Source: CBDFNN01 sp965250215
GTDB taxonomy: Bacteria; Bacteroidota; Rhodothermia; Rhodothermales; DATKEJ01
Direction: 5' to 3'
DNA: 64,000 nt
Assembly: GCA_965250215.1 (NCBI GenBank)
Contig: CBDFNN010000004.1
Coordinates: 1,550,001-1,614,000 of the forward strand
Part shown: positions 1-8,876 of the stretch, piece by piece
Layout of the letters: the number at the start of each line of letters is the position of its first letter
Position numbering within the stretch: position 1 is the first letter of the stretch
Made by a program: the position numbers and the translations under genes
The notes under the pieces: generated by a model
Seen by the model: the letters and a program-made list of their open reading frames with translations, nothing else
What the model was told of the DNA's origin: nothing
Databases searched by the model: none

Positions 1-1
1 A

Positions 2-340
2 CTAATGTGCTCTGGCAAGGTCTACTATGATCTTCTTGCCGGAATTAAGGAGCGGCAGATGGATGAAGACATTGCCATAATTAGAGCAGAGCAGCTTTAT
101 CCCCTTAGAACCGATATGATTCAGACGGCGCTAGAAGCTTATGGGTCTGACCACATAGCTTGGGTCCAGGAGGAATCAGCAAATATGGGTGCTTGGTCAT
201 TTATCAAACCAAGGCTTGAAAAGAAGGGAATTAAGGTTTCCTATGTTGGACGCAGGGCAAGCGCTAGCCCGGCTACGGGTTCATCTAAAAGGCATGCCAA
301 ACAGCAGGCGGCATTGGTCGAGGACGCTCTGACTATCTAA
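2..340 (+). CDS. sucA: 2-oxoglutarate dehydrogenase E1 component, C-terminal fragment
   Basis: The reading frame is open to the left edge, so only about the last 112 residues are present. The segment CSGKVYYDLL, then EQLYP, then WVQEESANMGAW, and finally YVGRRASASPATGS is the standard C-terminal signature of the thiamine-diphosphate E1 subunit of the 2-oxoglutarate dehydrogenase complex. This subunit decarboxylates 2-oxoglutarate in the cytosolic TCA cycle and passes the succinyl group to E2. No E2 gene (sucB) follows; the next gene is convergent rpsU, so sucB must lie elsewhere. Family assignment is firm; subunit length cannot be judged. Confidence 0.93.
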   Translation, partial: LMCSGKVYYDLLAGIKERQMDEDIAIIRAEQLYPLRTDMIQTALEAYGSDHIAWVQEESANMGAWSFIKPRLEKKGIKVSYVGRRASASPATGSSKRHAKQQAALVEDALTI

Positions 341-500
341 ATATTCTGTCGTTTGAATTCCCATGGACCAACTCAAGAGATATGAGTTTGGCAGGACTAC
401 ACTTTGCAATCATCAAATTGGACATAGGTTTGCCACGGATGTCTTGAAAGGACAGTGAGTTGACTAGATTATACTGATGGGACGAGAGAAGCCAGAATGG

Positions 501-519
501 CTAGACCAGATTGGTCTAG
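501..519. repeat. Perfect inverted repeat over the rpsU stop codon
   Basis: An 8-bp arm, ctagacca, is separated by 3 bases from its exact complement tggtctag. The right arm contains the rpsU stop codon (516-518, minus strand). No T-run follows on either strand, so a classical intrinsic terminator is not shown. It may still protect the 3' end of the transcript. It is one of several stop-codon-embedded repeats in the window. Confidence 0.6.
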
Positions 520-713
520 TAATCCTCGTATCGACGTTTTTTTCCGTTTCTTACTGCCTTTTGACGTGCTTCCCGTTTGGTCTCGGAAGGCTTGGTAAAG
601 GCCATATTGGAACGGTACTGACGTAGAACTCTACTCCTGTTAACAGATCTTTTAAATCTTCGAAGAGCCCTGTCAATGGTCTCGTTTTCTTTTACTTTAA
701 TTCCTACAGACAA
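516..713 (-). CDS. rpsU: 30S ribosomal protein bS21
   Basis: The encoded 65-residue basic protein has the bS21 pattern: VGIKVKENETIDRALRRFKR, then a Lys/Arg-rich tail ending KKRRYEDY. Protein bS21 sits on the 30S platform near the 16S 3' end, and in Bacteroidota it takes part in occluding the anti-Shine-Dalgarno sequence. The frame stays open much further upstream, but homology begins at a TTG codon (711-713), which I take as start because it gives the normal family length of about 64 residues. No SD-like sequence precedes it. The gene is a single unit convergent with sucA and divergent from rdgB. The use of TTG is my inference. Confidence 0.9.
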   Translation of the reverse strand: MSVGIKVKENETIDRALRRFKRSVNRSRVLRQYRSNMAFTKPSETKREARQKAVRNGKKRRYEDY

Positions 714-777
714 GAAATCGCTTGTTTTTGTGATTGGTAATAGCCCACTAATATAAGAAACATATAGTATAAGTTCC

Positions 778-1374
778 ATGATGAAGCTACTCATGTCCAC
801 TGGAAATACGAACAAATTGAATGAAGCTCGACTTTTACTTGAACCAATTGGAATTCGGGTTCTTGGATTGAGTGACGTCTTCGAAAACCCACCGGATGTT
901 ATCGAAGATCGAGATACCCTAGAGGGAAATGCCATGAAGAAGGCCGTTGAAATTGCGAAGTTGACCAATGTAGCCACTTTTTCCGATGACACCGGTCTCG
1001 AAGTCGATGGGCTTAATGGCGCTCCTGGTGTCTTTTCGGCCCGCTACGCAGGTGACCAGGCTGACGCCAGAGCGAATAGATTTAAAATGCTAAAGGAAAT
1101 GGAGGCCAAAACAGAGCGTTCTGCGAGGTTTAGGACCGTAATAGCTTTTGTAGATGGAAAAAGGAGGTTTCATTTCGAAGGAGAGTGCCTTGGTCAGATT
1201 GTGGAAGAGGAGCGGGGAGGCGCAGGCTTTGGTTATGACAAGATATTTCAACCAGATGGCTTTTCGACCACCTTTGCAGAAATGACGATGAAAGAGAAAA
1301 GCACGATTAGCCACAGAGGGAGAGCCTTGAAGAAATTTACTGACTTCTTAAGAGACTACGAGGTTGAGAATTGA
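778..1374 (+). CDS. rdgB: XTP/dITP diphosphatase, RdgB/HAM1 family
   Basis: This 198-residue protein (197 if ATG at 781 is used) matches Ham1/RdgB over its full length. Visible motifs are the N-terminal STGNTNKLNEA substrate loop, SDDTGLEVDGLNGAPGV with the catalytic acidic residues, GFGYDKIF, and the C-terminal SHRGRAL. The enzyme hydrolyses dITP, ITP and XTP to monophosphates and so keeps deaminated purines out of DNA and RNA. The stop codon overlaps the TTG start of dtd (shared bases TTGA), so the two quality-control enzymes are likely co-translated. Confidence 0.95.
   Translation: MMKLLMSTGNTNKLNEARLLLEPIGIRVLGLSDVFENPPDVIEDRDTLEGNAMKKAVEIAKLTNVATFSDDTGLEVDGLNGAPGVFSARYAGDQADARANRFKMLKEMEAKTERSARFRTVIAFVDGKRRFHFEGECLGQIVEEERGGAGFGYDKIFQPDGFSTTFAEMTMKEKSTISHRGRALKKFTDFLRDYEVEN
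1360..1363 (+). promoter_or_regulatory. SD-like GAGG before the TTG start of dtd
   Basis: GAGG lies 7 bases before the TTG that starts dtd, inside the end of rdgB. It supports choosing this non-ATG start, which is also where D-Tyr-tRNA deacylase homology begins. Confidence 0.5.
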
Positions 1375-1838
1375 GAGCTCTTGTTCAACGTGTTAGGGAA
1401 TCGTCAGTCACTGTAAATGGAGAGATTTCCGGGGAAATAGGTGCTGGTCTACTGATATTTTTGGGTGTCAAGCAAAGTGACGAGATAGAAGATCTAGACT
1501 GGCTCGTTTCCAAGTGTCTAAATCTTAGAATCTTCCATGATGATCAAGGCAAGATGAATCTGTCAGTTATGGACACTGGCGGAGAAGTGCTTGTAGTGTC
1601 TCAATTCACTCTCTATGGCGACACTAGAAAAGGAAATCGGCCCAGTTTTAATGCTGCTGCCAAGCCTGAAAAAGCAGAAACCCTATACAATGGCTTCGTC
1701 TCAAAAATGTCCATGACTTTGGGAAAGAGAGTAGAAACTGGCGTATTCGGTGCACATATGGACGTTCGACTTCTGAATGATGGACCAGTGACTCTAATGT
1801 TAGAAAAAGAAAAGGCGACGGAGAAGAATAAAAGCTAG
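1371..1838 (+). CDS. dtd: D-aminoacyl-tRNA deacylase
   Basis: The 155-residue protein begins MRALVQRVRESSVTVNGE and carries both DTD signatures: SQFTLYGDTRKGNRPSF in the middle and NDGPVT near the C-terminus (the Gly-cisPro motif sits in GPVT). Dimeric DTD removes D-amino acids, and glycine mischarged on tRNA-Ala, from tRNAs in the cytosol. It starts with TTG overlapping the rdgB stop. Family length is about 145-150, so this copy is complete with a short Lys/Glu-rich tail. It is convergent with ogt, only 15 bases away. Confidence 0.95.
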   Translation: MRALVQRVRESSVTVNGEISGEIGAGLLIFLGVKQSDEIEDLDWLVSKCLNLRIFHDDQGKMNLSVMDTGGEVLVVSQFTLYGDTRKGNRPSFNAAAKPEKAETLYNGFVSKMSMTLGKRVETGVFGAHMDVRLLNDGPVTLMLEKEKATEKNKS

Positions 1839-1853
1839 TAGAAAAAGCTAGTC

Positions 1854-2378
1854 CTAAATGAGAAGTGCGCCTTCATGTGTTAAAAGCCATTTTTTCATTA
1901 TCGTACCTGCCGCAAATCCTCTCAGATCACCCTTCGAACCGATGATTCTATGGCAAGGAATAAATAGATGAAGTGGATTTTGACCAACTGCAGAGCCGAC
2001 AGCTTGTGCTCCAACAGAAACTCCGATGTTTTTTGCGATCATTTGGTAAGAAACCATCTCGCCAAAATTGACTTTGCTAATCTCAGCCCATACTTGCTTT
2101 TGGAATTCCGTCCCTTGGATATCTAATTCGATATCATCTGGTAGTTCTTTCCCGTCAACATATCCAGCAAGCAGATCTTTTGTAAAAGTGATCTTAGATT
2201 GATCCTCGATGCTCCGATCTGAATCGAAGTGTTTCTCTAGCCAGGCAAAGAATTTGTCCGGCAGTTCGCCAGGAAGACTGTGTCGGCAAATCCCAATCTC
2301 AGTGACCGCTATATACGACGTGCCAAGGTCCGTCGTGACGGTCCCCCAATAGACATTTGCGCTTGATTTCGAAGGCAA
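1854..2378 (-). CDS. ogt: Methylated-DNA--protein-cysteine methyltransferase
   Basis: The 174-residue protein has the C-terminal active-site motif PCHRIIGSKGDLRGFAAG, in which the Cys accepts the alkyl group from O6-alkylguanine in a suicide reaction. A wing-helix segment (VSYQMIAKNIGVS) precedes it, and an N-terminal RNase-H-like domain of normal length is present. It repairs alkylated DNA and is a stand-alone Ogt type, without AlkA or AdaA fusion. It lies downstream of rodA on the same strand, but a 363-bp gap argues for its own promoter. Confidence 0.94.
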   Translation of the reverse strand: MPSKSSANVYWGTVTTDLGTSYIAVTEIGICRHSLPGELPDKFFAWLEKHFDSDRSIEDQSKITFTKDLLAGYVDGKELPDDIELDIQGTEFQKQVWAEISKVNFGEMVSYQMIAKNIGVSVGAQAVGSAVGQNPLHLFIPCHRIIGSKGDLRGFAAGTIMKKWLLTHEGALLI

Positions 2379-2741
2379 TTTCTTGGAGCAGATGAATGTG
2401 AAATAAAAACAGAACTTCTTAAGGAATGATAAACGTTTTCAAAAGATCGGTTTGTGCATTTTCGCTGATATTATTTGCAGCTTAATCGCTATTTAGCCAA
2501 AAACCTGATTGCTTGGAGGTTCGCAAAGACATGATGAAAGGTGTTGGAGAAGCGGATATTGGTCCTCTCATGAGAGAGAGGGGTACTTGGAACAGCACTG
2601 CTTTTAGAGGGCGATAATATTTCTGCTATTCCTCGCTCATGAAGACACCGCCGAGAAAATCGATCCAATGGAGCCTTTCAAAATGTAACCACGATGGGCG
2701 TAATGGCCTAGCTTATTGCTGACTTGAGGAAAGTCTCCCCG
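2379..2741. other. 363-bp gap between rodA and ogt, no gene recognised
   Basis: No open frame with recognisable protein content and no tRNA-like T-loop was found. The only structure noticed is a short imperfect inverted repeat near 2565-2582 (cctctc, 4 bases, then gagagagg). The region should hold the terminator of the mrdA-rodA unit and the promoter of ogt, but I cannot point to either. Confidence 0.4.
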
Positions 2742-4022
2742 CTAGAGAGCTTTGCCTCCCGTTACAGTTGGAGAGAATCTAGGAAACTCATTACGGCGCA
2801 TGTGAAAGTTTATCACAAGCGCAAGTAGGACCGAATTGAAAAGTAGGGAGGATCCCCCGTAAGAAACGAAGGGAAGCGGGATTCCAATGACAGGTAGTAG
2901 GGTTATTGCCATACCGACGTTGATAAGAACATGGATAAGGAAAATGCCAGAGGCACCAGCTGCCATCATAGCTGAAAACGCATGCCGCGACGAGCCATTT
3001 ATTAGCGTGATTCTAATAATCAAGTAGGCGAATAGAGCAACGATCGTGAAGGACCCTACAAAACCGAATTCCTCACTTATTACGCAATAGATAAAATCCG
3101 TCGTTTGCTCTGGCACGAATGCCATTTGCGTCTGCATTCCATTTCTGAAGCCTTTTCCGAACACACCACCAGATCCAACTGCCGCACGCGCCTGAATAAT
3201 GTGGAAACCGCTCGTAAATCTGAAAGCTTCTGGATCAACAAATGATGCAATTCTAGCGACTTGGTGAGGCAGGAGGATGCTAGTCAGGGCTACCTTAACA
3301 AGTGCTGTCGTTCCTCCCAATACCCCAAAAGCGAGACCTGTAATTGGTTTTGAACGAGTTACAAAGAAGACCGTGACTGTAAAAAGGATGACAAATCCGA
3401 TGGCTGCCGGCAAATAAAGAATGGCAAGATAACCAGCAAGGACCGGAGCAAGAATGAGTGACATGACCAGTAGAGGAATCCCGCTCCAAAATAGAATGAC
3501 CGGAATGAGAGCTAGAAAGACGAGGGCGGTTCCAGTGTCATTTTGCAGTATGATTAATACAGCTGGGAGTAATAAAATGAAACTAGCAAGAACTCCCGTT
3601 CGCAAATAGCTCGTGTTGTCTCTCAAAGAGCCGAACAGTTGCGCTAAAGCCAACATCGCTCCCAACTTGGCGAGCTCCGAAACTTGAATTCCAACTGGGC
3701 CAAGATAAAGCCACGATTTGGCTCCATTGATCTCTCGTCCAAAAAGCAAGGCCACGACGAGAAGCAAAATGGCAATCCCGTAAGACGGAAAAGCTATTGC
3801 TTGATAAAATTTGACCGGGATAACTAGGACCACCGCCATCGCAACAAGCGATATAACAGCCCAGGTTAGCTGCCTTTCAAAATTCTGTTGAACAGAAAGA
3901 AGAAGATATTCGGATGCCGGACCATGTGTCGCGGAATAAATAGCTAACAAGCCCGACGCTACCAGTGCAGCCCAAACGAGGAGAAGAGACCAATCGAGTC
4001 TTTGAAACCATGCTTGATTCAA
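2742..4022 (-). CDS. rodA: Rod-shape peptidoglycan glycosyltransferase RodA (SEDS family)
   Basis: A 426-residue polytopic protein with roughly ten hydrophobic helices. It has the SEDS signatures SEEFGFVGSF and, near the C-terminus, GIPLPFVSYGGSS. RodA polymerises glycan strands from lipid II during side-wall elongation and works as a pair with the transpeptidase PBP2. The mrdA gene is directly upstream and its stop overlaps this start by four bases (ATGA), so synthesis of the pair is coupled. RodA rather than FtsW is chosen because of the PBP2 partner. MreB, MreC and MreD are not in this neighbourhood. Confidence 0.94.
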   Translation of the reverse strand: MNQAWFQRLDWSLLLVWAALVASGLLAIYSATHGPASEYLLLSVQQNFERQLTWAVISLVAMAVVLVIPVKFYQAIAFPSYGIAILLLVVALLFGREINGAKSWLYLGPVGIQVSELAKLGAMLALAQLFGSLRDNTSYLRTGVLASFILLLPAVLIILQNDTGTALVFLALIPVILFWSGIPLLVMSLILAPVLAGYLAILYLPAAIGFVILFTVTVFFVTRSKPITGLAFGVLGGTTALVKVALTSILLPHQVARIASFVDPEAFRFTSGFHIIQARAAVGSGGVFGKGFRNGMQTQMAFVPEQTTDFIYCVISEEFGFVGSFTIVALFAYLIIRITLINGSSRHAFSAMMAAGASGIFLIHVLINVGMAITLLPVIGIPLPFVSYGGSSLLFNSVLLALVINFHMRRNEFPRFSPTVTGGKAL

Positions 4023-5959
4023 TTTTCTTCTTCGCTTAAACTTTGCGGATTGACAAAATCGTCACCTTTTACCACCGGGGTGACTTCACGATAGAATTCC
4101 CTGTGAGACTGTTCTTCAGATTCTCCAAATGTAGTCAGTTTTTGCCAGGCAGTTTTTTCACTTGAGTCGACGCCTTCGCTTTGCAACCCGACTATTCTAT
4201 CGAAAAGCCATCTGGGATGGCTTGTGGTCGTTTTGTCTAAATATTGCTCCATAACAAATCCGCCGATCGGCGCAGCAATTGTCGCACCATAGCCACCATT
4301 TTCAACAAAGACCGAAACAACTATCTGCGGATCGTCGAATGGAGCAAAACCGACAAACCAGGAGTGGTCTTTCCCATGTGGATTCTGAGATGTTCCAGTT
4401 TTACCCGCGACGACCACGTCATTCCACTTCACCGTGGAGTTATTCTCCATGGCCATTCGGCGCATTCCTTCTTGGACCGTCTTGAAATGTTTTGCGTCGA
4501 TCGAAATTTTCCGAGAAGCTTTCCGGCCAGGATCTATTTCGGAGCCATCCTGAGATACGATTCTCTTAACGAGATGCGGAGTATGGTAGGTGCCGCCATT
4601 AGCAACAGCTGAAATGTAAGCGGCCGACTGCGTGGGCGTGATCACCAAGTCGCCCTGCCCTATACCGAGAGACACGAGATAACCACGGGTCCAGCCAGGA
4701 TGTACTCGATCAAAATAGGCCGAGTCTGGGAAAATCCCAGCCGACTGCTCCAGCAAATCGTTAGCAACTTTTACACCAAAGCCAAACTCCTGGCCATATT
4801 CAGACCAGGACGCAAAATTCAGTTTCATCATCAACTTGTAGAAAAATACATTACAAGACTTTTTGATTGCATCCCTCACTGTCATCGGCCCATGGGCTCC
4901 TCCGTGGCACTTGAATCGTCGTCCAAATTGATAGTAACCCGGGCAATTGAAAACCGTCCTTTCGGTTATTGCACCTGTCTGAAGACCAACCAGAGCCATA
5001 TATGGTTTGAAGGTAGACCCCGGAGGTTGGCCGCTCATCGCAGCTCGATTGAAAAGAGGTTTAGCTTCGTCTCTTTGAAGGCTAGTCCAGATGTCTGACT
5101 CAACGAGGCCCGATAGATGCCCTGGGTGGTAGTCGGGAGAGCTAGCAAAGGCTAAGATCTCACCATTGCGCGGGTCCATCGCTACGACCGCACCTCTTTT
5201 GTTTACCAGTAAAGATTCTGCAACGGCCTGTGTTGCTGCATCTATTGTGAGGTAAAGAGCGTTTCCGCTCTCAGGAGCGATATCTGCTGCAGCGTTTAGA
5301 TATGGTTTTACGTCTTGACCGTGAACATTTACCATCCTAAACTCTTCTCCGGGCTTTCCTCTTAGAACTTTTTCATATGCGGCTTCCACACCAGTCTTAC
5401 CAATAGGATCTCCCATCCGATATTTCTTATCATCTCGTTCTTCGAGCTGAGATCGAGATATCTCTTTCACATAACCGAGAATGTGTGCTGCCTTCACTTT
5501 GGAGGGATATTTCCTTCGTTCCTCAACCTCGAAGCTCACCCCAGGAAGTCGATACATGTTTTCCTGAACTCGGCTGTAGATTTGCCTAGGTAGTTCACGG
5601 AATATTTTGGTTGGTCTATATGGACTCCATTTTCGAGACTCCTTTATACGTCGATCGACGGTAGAATCGGCCAGTTCTAGAAGGCTAGCCAGTAAAGGGA
5701 TCTTGTCTTTCTCAAACTGCCGGGGAGTGATTCTCAGACTATAGGTCGTCTCGTTCTGAACTAGAAGATTACCATTTCGATCTAAAATCAAGCCTCGGGC
5801 AGGGAGAGCTCTTTTAGCATGAACAACATTCTTCTCAGATTCGCCGCTATAAACATCTGCCTCAACTATTTGCAATTTGACAAGCCGTGCCACAAGCCCG
5901 CTCAAAAGTAGAAGTGAGACGGCGATGAAAACGCGAGTACGAGTAGGGCTATTGTCCAT
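4019..5959 (-). CDS. mrdA: Penicillin-binding protein 2, cell-elongation transpeptidase
   Basis: 646 residues. A short cytoplasmic tail and one membrane helix (about 10-28) are followed by the PBP dimerisation domain and the transpeptidase domain. The catalytic motifs are all present: STFK at 315-318, SCN at 368-370 and KTGT at 520-523. The enzyme crosslinks peptidoglycan in the periplasm during elongation and activates RodA, whose gene overlaps its 3' end. A C-terminal tail of about 60 residues after the KTG region is acidic and probably disordered. mreCD, which often sit just upstream, are replaced here by an unrelated divergent gene. Confidence 0.95.
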   Translation of the reverse strand: MDNSPTRTRVFIAVSLLLLSGLVARLVKLQIVEADVYSGESEKNVVHAKRALPARGLILDRNGNLLVQNETTYSLRITPRQFEKDKIPLLASLLELADSTVDRRIKESRKWSPYRPTKIFRELPRQIYSRVQENMYRLPGVSFEVEERRKYPSKVKAAHILGYVKEISRSQLEERDDKKYRMGDPIGKTGVEAAYEKVLRGKPGEEFRMVNVHGQDVKPYLNAAADIAPESGNALYLTIDAATQAVAESLLVNKRGAVVAMDPRNGEILAFASSPDYHPGHLSGLVESDIWTSLQRDEAKPLFNRAAMSGQPPGSTFKPYMALVGLQTGAITERTVFNCPGYYQFGRRFKCHGGAHGPMTVRDAIKKSCNVFFYKLMMKLNFASWSEYGQEFGFGVKVANDLLEQSAGIFPDSAYFDRVHPGWTRGYLVSLGIGQGDLVITPTQSAAYISAVANGGTYHTPHLVKRIVSQDGSEIDPGRKASRKISIDAKHFKTVQEGMRRMAMENNSTVKWNDVVVAGKTGTSQNPHGKDHSWFVGFAPFDDPQIVVSVFVENGGYGATIAAPIGGFVMEQYLDKTTTSHPRWLFDRIVGLQSEGVDSSEKTAWQKLTTFGESEEQSHREFYREVTPVVKGDDFVNPQSLSEEEN

Positions 5960-6104
5960 TGTGCAAGAGGGAGTTGTCTTCTTGACTCTTGGTAAAATAG
6001 CGAGTTCCGACCAAGTGGTTCAAGAAGAAAATTCTATATTTCTGGATCAAATAATGGTCTAATCTCTCGTAGAATGTAGTGGACTGGTTTTCTATTTTGA
6101 TCAC

Positions 6105-6389
6105 ATGAGTTACCGCCATTTATTCGTAATCCTTCTTCTACTTTTAGTCCAATTTTGTGCTATGTCCTTTCCGTCTCAAGATACAGCTGGGAAAAACAAC
6201 GAAGTTCGAGTTTATTATCGCTATGCCGATGGAGCAGGAAATGTGTACAGATTAGGTCAATTTGATAATTATCATTTCAGTTATGACCCCGTAACAGCGA
6301 AAGAAAGCTCGAGCGGGACTCACTCCTCTCTGCATTTCGTGAGGACTAGCTTGTCACCTCTAGCCTCGAAACCAATAACCATAATATAG
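6105..6389 (+). CDS. Small secreted protein of unknown function
   Basis: A 94-residue frame starting MSYRHLFVILLLLLVQFCA, an evident signal sequence that might be cleaved or lipidated at its Cys. The mature part has an ordered-looking stretch, VYYRYADGAGNVYRLGQFD, and then a Ser-rich tail. The last 20 residues look unlike a natural ending, so a shortened or frame-disrupted version of a longer protein is possible. It lies 9 bases before the HerA-like ATPase gene on the same strand and may be co-transcribed. I do not recognise a family. Confidence 0.55.
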   Translation: MSYRHLFVILLLLLVQFCAMSFPSQDTAGKNNEVRVYYRYADGAGNVYRLGQFDNYHFSYDPVTAKESSSGTHSSLHFVRTSLSPLASKPITII

Positions 6390-6398
6390 ACGAGAACA

Positions 6399-8837
6399 AT
6401 GAAGCTCCCACCAGAACAACTTGGCTCATTTTTTCTTGGCGGTCGATATGATGCTGTCAAGAAGGAATTGACCGATGAGGCCATTAACTACGATGCCCGA
6501 GACCTAACCACTCACGCCGTCTGTGTTGGTATGACCGGAAGTGGAAAGACAGGCCTTTGTGTTGGTCTACTTGAGGAAGCCGCTATTGACCAAGTGCCGG
6601 CTTTGATCATTGATCCTAAAGGAGATATGACTAATCTCCTTCTACAATTTGAAAAGCTCGATGCCCCGAGCTTTGAGGAGTGGATTAACGCCGATGATGC
6701 CGGTCGAAAGGGGATGACTGTTAGGCAATATGCGCAAGCGACTGCTGACAAGTGGAAGAAGGGCTTGGCCTCTTGGGGGCAAGACGAAAGTCGTATAAAG
6801 AAGCTCAAAGAATCTGTGGAGTATACGATTTACACCCCAGGATCAGACGCGGGTATTCCAGTGAACATCATGGGTTCGTTTGCCGCGCCAGGTGTGGATT
6901 TCGATGAAGATGCTGAGATGCTCCGTGAGAGAATACAAGGGACCGTGGCAGCTTTGCTTGGAATGATCGACAACGATGCAGATCCTGTTCGGTCTAGAGA
7001 AGGTATTTTACTTTCTAACTTGTTTGAACACCATTGGAGGAAGAATGAAGACCTGGATCTTGCTAAGATCATTCAAAGCGTCCAAAATCCACCAGTCAAA
7101 AAGATGGGCGTGTTCGATGTCGATACTTTTTTCCCGGAAAAGGATCGTTTCGAATTGGCAATGGATTTCAATACGCTCGTAGCATCCCCCCAATTTTCGA
7201 ATTGGCTTCGAGGCGATGCATTGGATATCGATAAGATGTATTTCACGGCTGAGGGAAAGCCACGACATAGTATTTTTTACATCGCCCATCTTTCGGATTC
7301 GGAAAGGATGTTTTTTGTGACACTTCTTCTCAATAGTCTTATCACTTGGATGCGTCGACAGTCAGGGACGACAAGCCTGAGAAGCTTGTTGTACTTTGAC
7401 GAAATATTTGGCTATTTCCCTCCGACTGCAGAGCCTCCATCTAAAAAACCGCTCCTTACCTTGTTAAAGCAAGCAAGAGCATTTGGTGTCGGGACCATTT
7501 TGGTTACTCAGAACCCTGTGGATATAGACTACAAGGGATTGTCTAACGCTGGTACTTGGTTTATTGGAAAACTCCAGACGGAAAGGGATAAACTAAGAGT
7601 ACTTGATGGCTTAGAGGGTGCTATTTCAGAGGCGGGGTCCAAATCAAAATCAGATTTTAGTAAGATCATATCTTCTCTTTCATCAAGAGTTTTCTTGATG
7701 CACAATGTTCACGACGGTGAGCCCGTCATTTTTAATACTCGATGGGTCATGTCCTACTTGCGAGGTCCAATGACTAGGCCCCAGGTGAAAGAGCTAATGG
7801 CATCTCGGCGTAAGGCTCGAAGCGAACATGAGGCTGAGGCAGTAGCAACCGAGAGCGTCAGCCCCAAGGGATCTAGCCTTGCTCCTTCCGTAGATCCGAA
7901 TGTTGATCAACGGTTCTTTGCCGTCTGGAAGTCGTCCTCGGAAGCCGGAATGGACCGTGGTGCCTCTATCAATTATCTGCCCGCTGCACTTGCTACGTCA
8001 CGAGTGAGATTCTATGACCAGAAGCGAGGTATTGACGTGGTTCAATCAATAGCGGTTCTAGCTAATCCTCCGGACGAGTTTGGTCGAACCAATTGGGACG
8101 GTGCTCTTAGGCTTCGGGATTGGGAGAGATCGCTGACGAAAGAACCCGATGTACCGGAGGATATTGCAGTTTCTTATGCAGAAACTCCTGAATCCATGAA
8201 TAGCGGAAAAGAGATTGCTAAAACCTCCAAAGGATTTTCCGATTGGTTGTATCAATCTGAGCGTTTTCTCATACACGCCCATGAGGATCTCGAGATGTTT
8301 CAGAAAAGCTCTGAATCTGACGAGGCATTTCAGATGAGAGTGCAACAGGCGTCAAGAGAAGCAAGGGATTTAGAAATTGACGATTTGCAGGAGCGATACG
8401 AACCAAAGTTCGAAAGGATTAGAGATCGAATTCGAAGAGAGGAGAACGAACTCGACGAACGAGAAGCTGATGCGCGGGATCGGAAGACGGCACAGTGGGT
8501 CGGCGTAGCGGAAACCGTTTTCAGCATGTTTGCGGGACGAAGACGGAGATCAATAGGTACCACAATGACGAAATCAAGGATGAGCCGAAAGGCCCAACAG
8601 AAATTAGAAGCAACGGAGGATGAGTTGGCAGACTTGAATGATGACCTTCTCAAATTACAGGAGGATCTCCAGGTCAGACTTGAGGATATACAATTTAAGT
8701 GGGATACAGTCACAAAAGGGATTACGAAATATGAGGTCAAACCTAGGAGAAGCGACGTCAAAGTCGACAGCGTGATCTTGGCTTGGCAACCATTTTGGAT
8801 AGATTCAAAAGGTGTCCAGATTTCAGCCCGCTCCTGA
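6399..8837 (+). CDS. HerA-like/DUF87 P-loop ATPase with C-terminal coiled coil
   Basis: 812 residues. The N-terminal half is a HerA/FtsK-type motor domain: Walker A GMTGSGKT (44-51), an IDPKGD motif (71-76) typical of HerA/TrwB relatives, and Walker B LLYFDE (330-335) followed by a sensor region (ILVTQNP). The C-terminal third is highly charged and heptad-like (about 640-775), predicting a long coiled coil. Such proteins are hexameric DNA or protein translocases; HerA acts with the nuclease NurA in end resection or defence. No NurA, sirtuin or other nuclease partner is nearby, so a defence role is not supported. Substrate is unknown. Confidence 0.8.
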   Translation: MKLPPEQLGSFFLGGRYDAVKKELTDEAINYDARDLTTHAVCVGMTGSGKTGLCVGLLEEAAIDQVPALIIDPKGDMTNLLLQFEKLDAPSFEEWINADDAGRKGMTVRQYAQATADKWKKGLASWGQDESRIKKLKESVEYTIYTPGSDAGIPVNIMGSFAAPGVDFDEDAEMLRERIQGTVAALLGMIDNDADPVRSREGILLSNLFEHHWRKNEDLDLAKIIQSVQNPPVKKMGVFDVDTFFPEKDRFELAMDFNTLVASPQFSNWLRGDALDIDKMYFTAEGKPRHSIFYIAHLSDSERMFFVTLLLNSLITWMRRQSGTTSLRSLLYFDEIFGYFPPTAEPPSKKPLLTLLKQARAFGVGTILVTQNPVDIDYKGLSNAGTWFIGKLQTERDKLRVLDGLEGAISEAGSKSKSDFSKIISSLSSRVFLMHNVHDGEPVIFNTRWVMSYLRGPMTRPQVKELMASRRKARSEHEAEAVATESVSPKGSSLAPSVDPNVDQRFFAVWKSSSEAGMDRGASINYLPAALATSRVRFYDQKRGIDVVQSIAVLANPPDEFGRTNWDGALRLRDWERSLTKEPDVPEDIAVSYAETPESMNSGKEIAKTSKGFSDWLYQSERFLIHAHEDLEMFQKSSESDEAFQMRVQQASREARDLEIDDLQERYEPKFERIRDRIRREENELDEREADARDRKTAQWVGVAETVFSMFAGRRRRSIGTTMTKSRMSRKAQQKLEATEDELADLNDDLLKLQEDLQVRLEDIQFKWDTVTKGITKYEVKPRRSDVKVDSVILAWQPFWIDSKGVQISARS

Positions 8838-8876
8838 TTCGGGACACTTATCATTTTCTTATAACTCTGAGTTCGC

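Noticed and set aside
714..992. Upstream extension of the rpsU reading frame (158-residue version)
   Set aside because: It lies antisense to rdgB and has no bS21-like content; family homology begins at TTG 711-713.
2379..2741. tRNA or small RNA gene in the rodA-ogt gap
   Set aside because: A ggttcg stretch looked T-loop-like, but no acceptor stem or anticodon arm could be formed around it.
6399..8837. HerA-NurA type anti-phage defence system
   Set aside because: No nuclease, sirtuin, integrase or other defence gene is adjacent; the ATPase alone does not support it.
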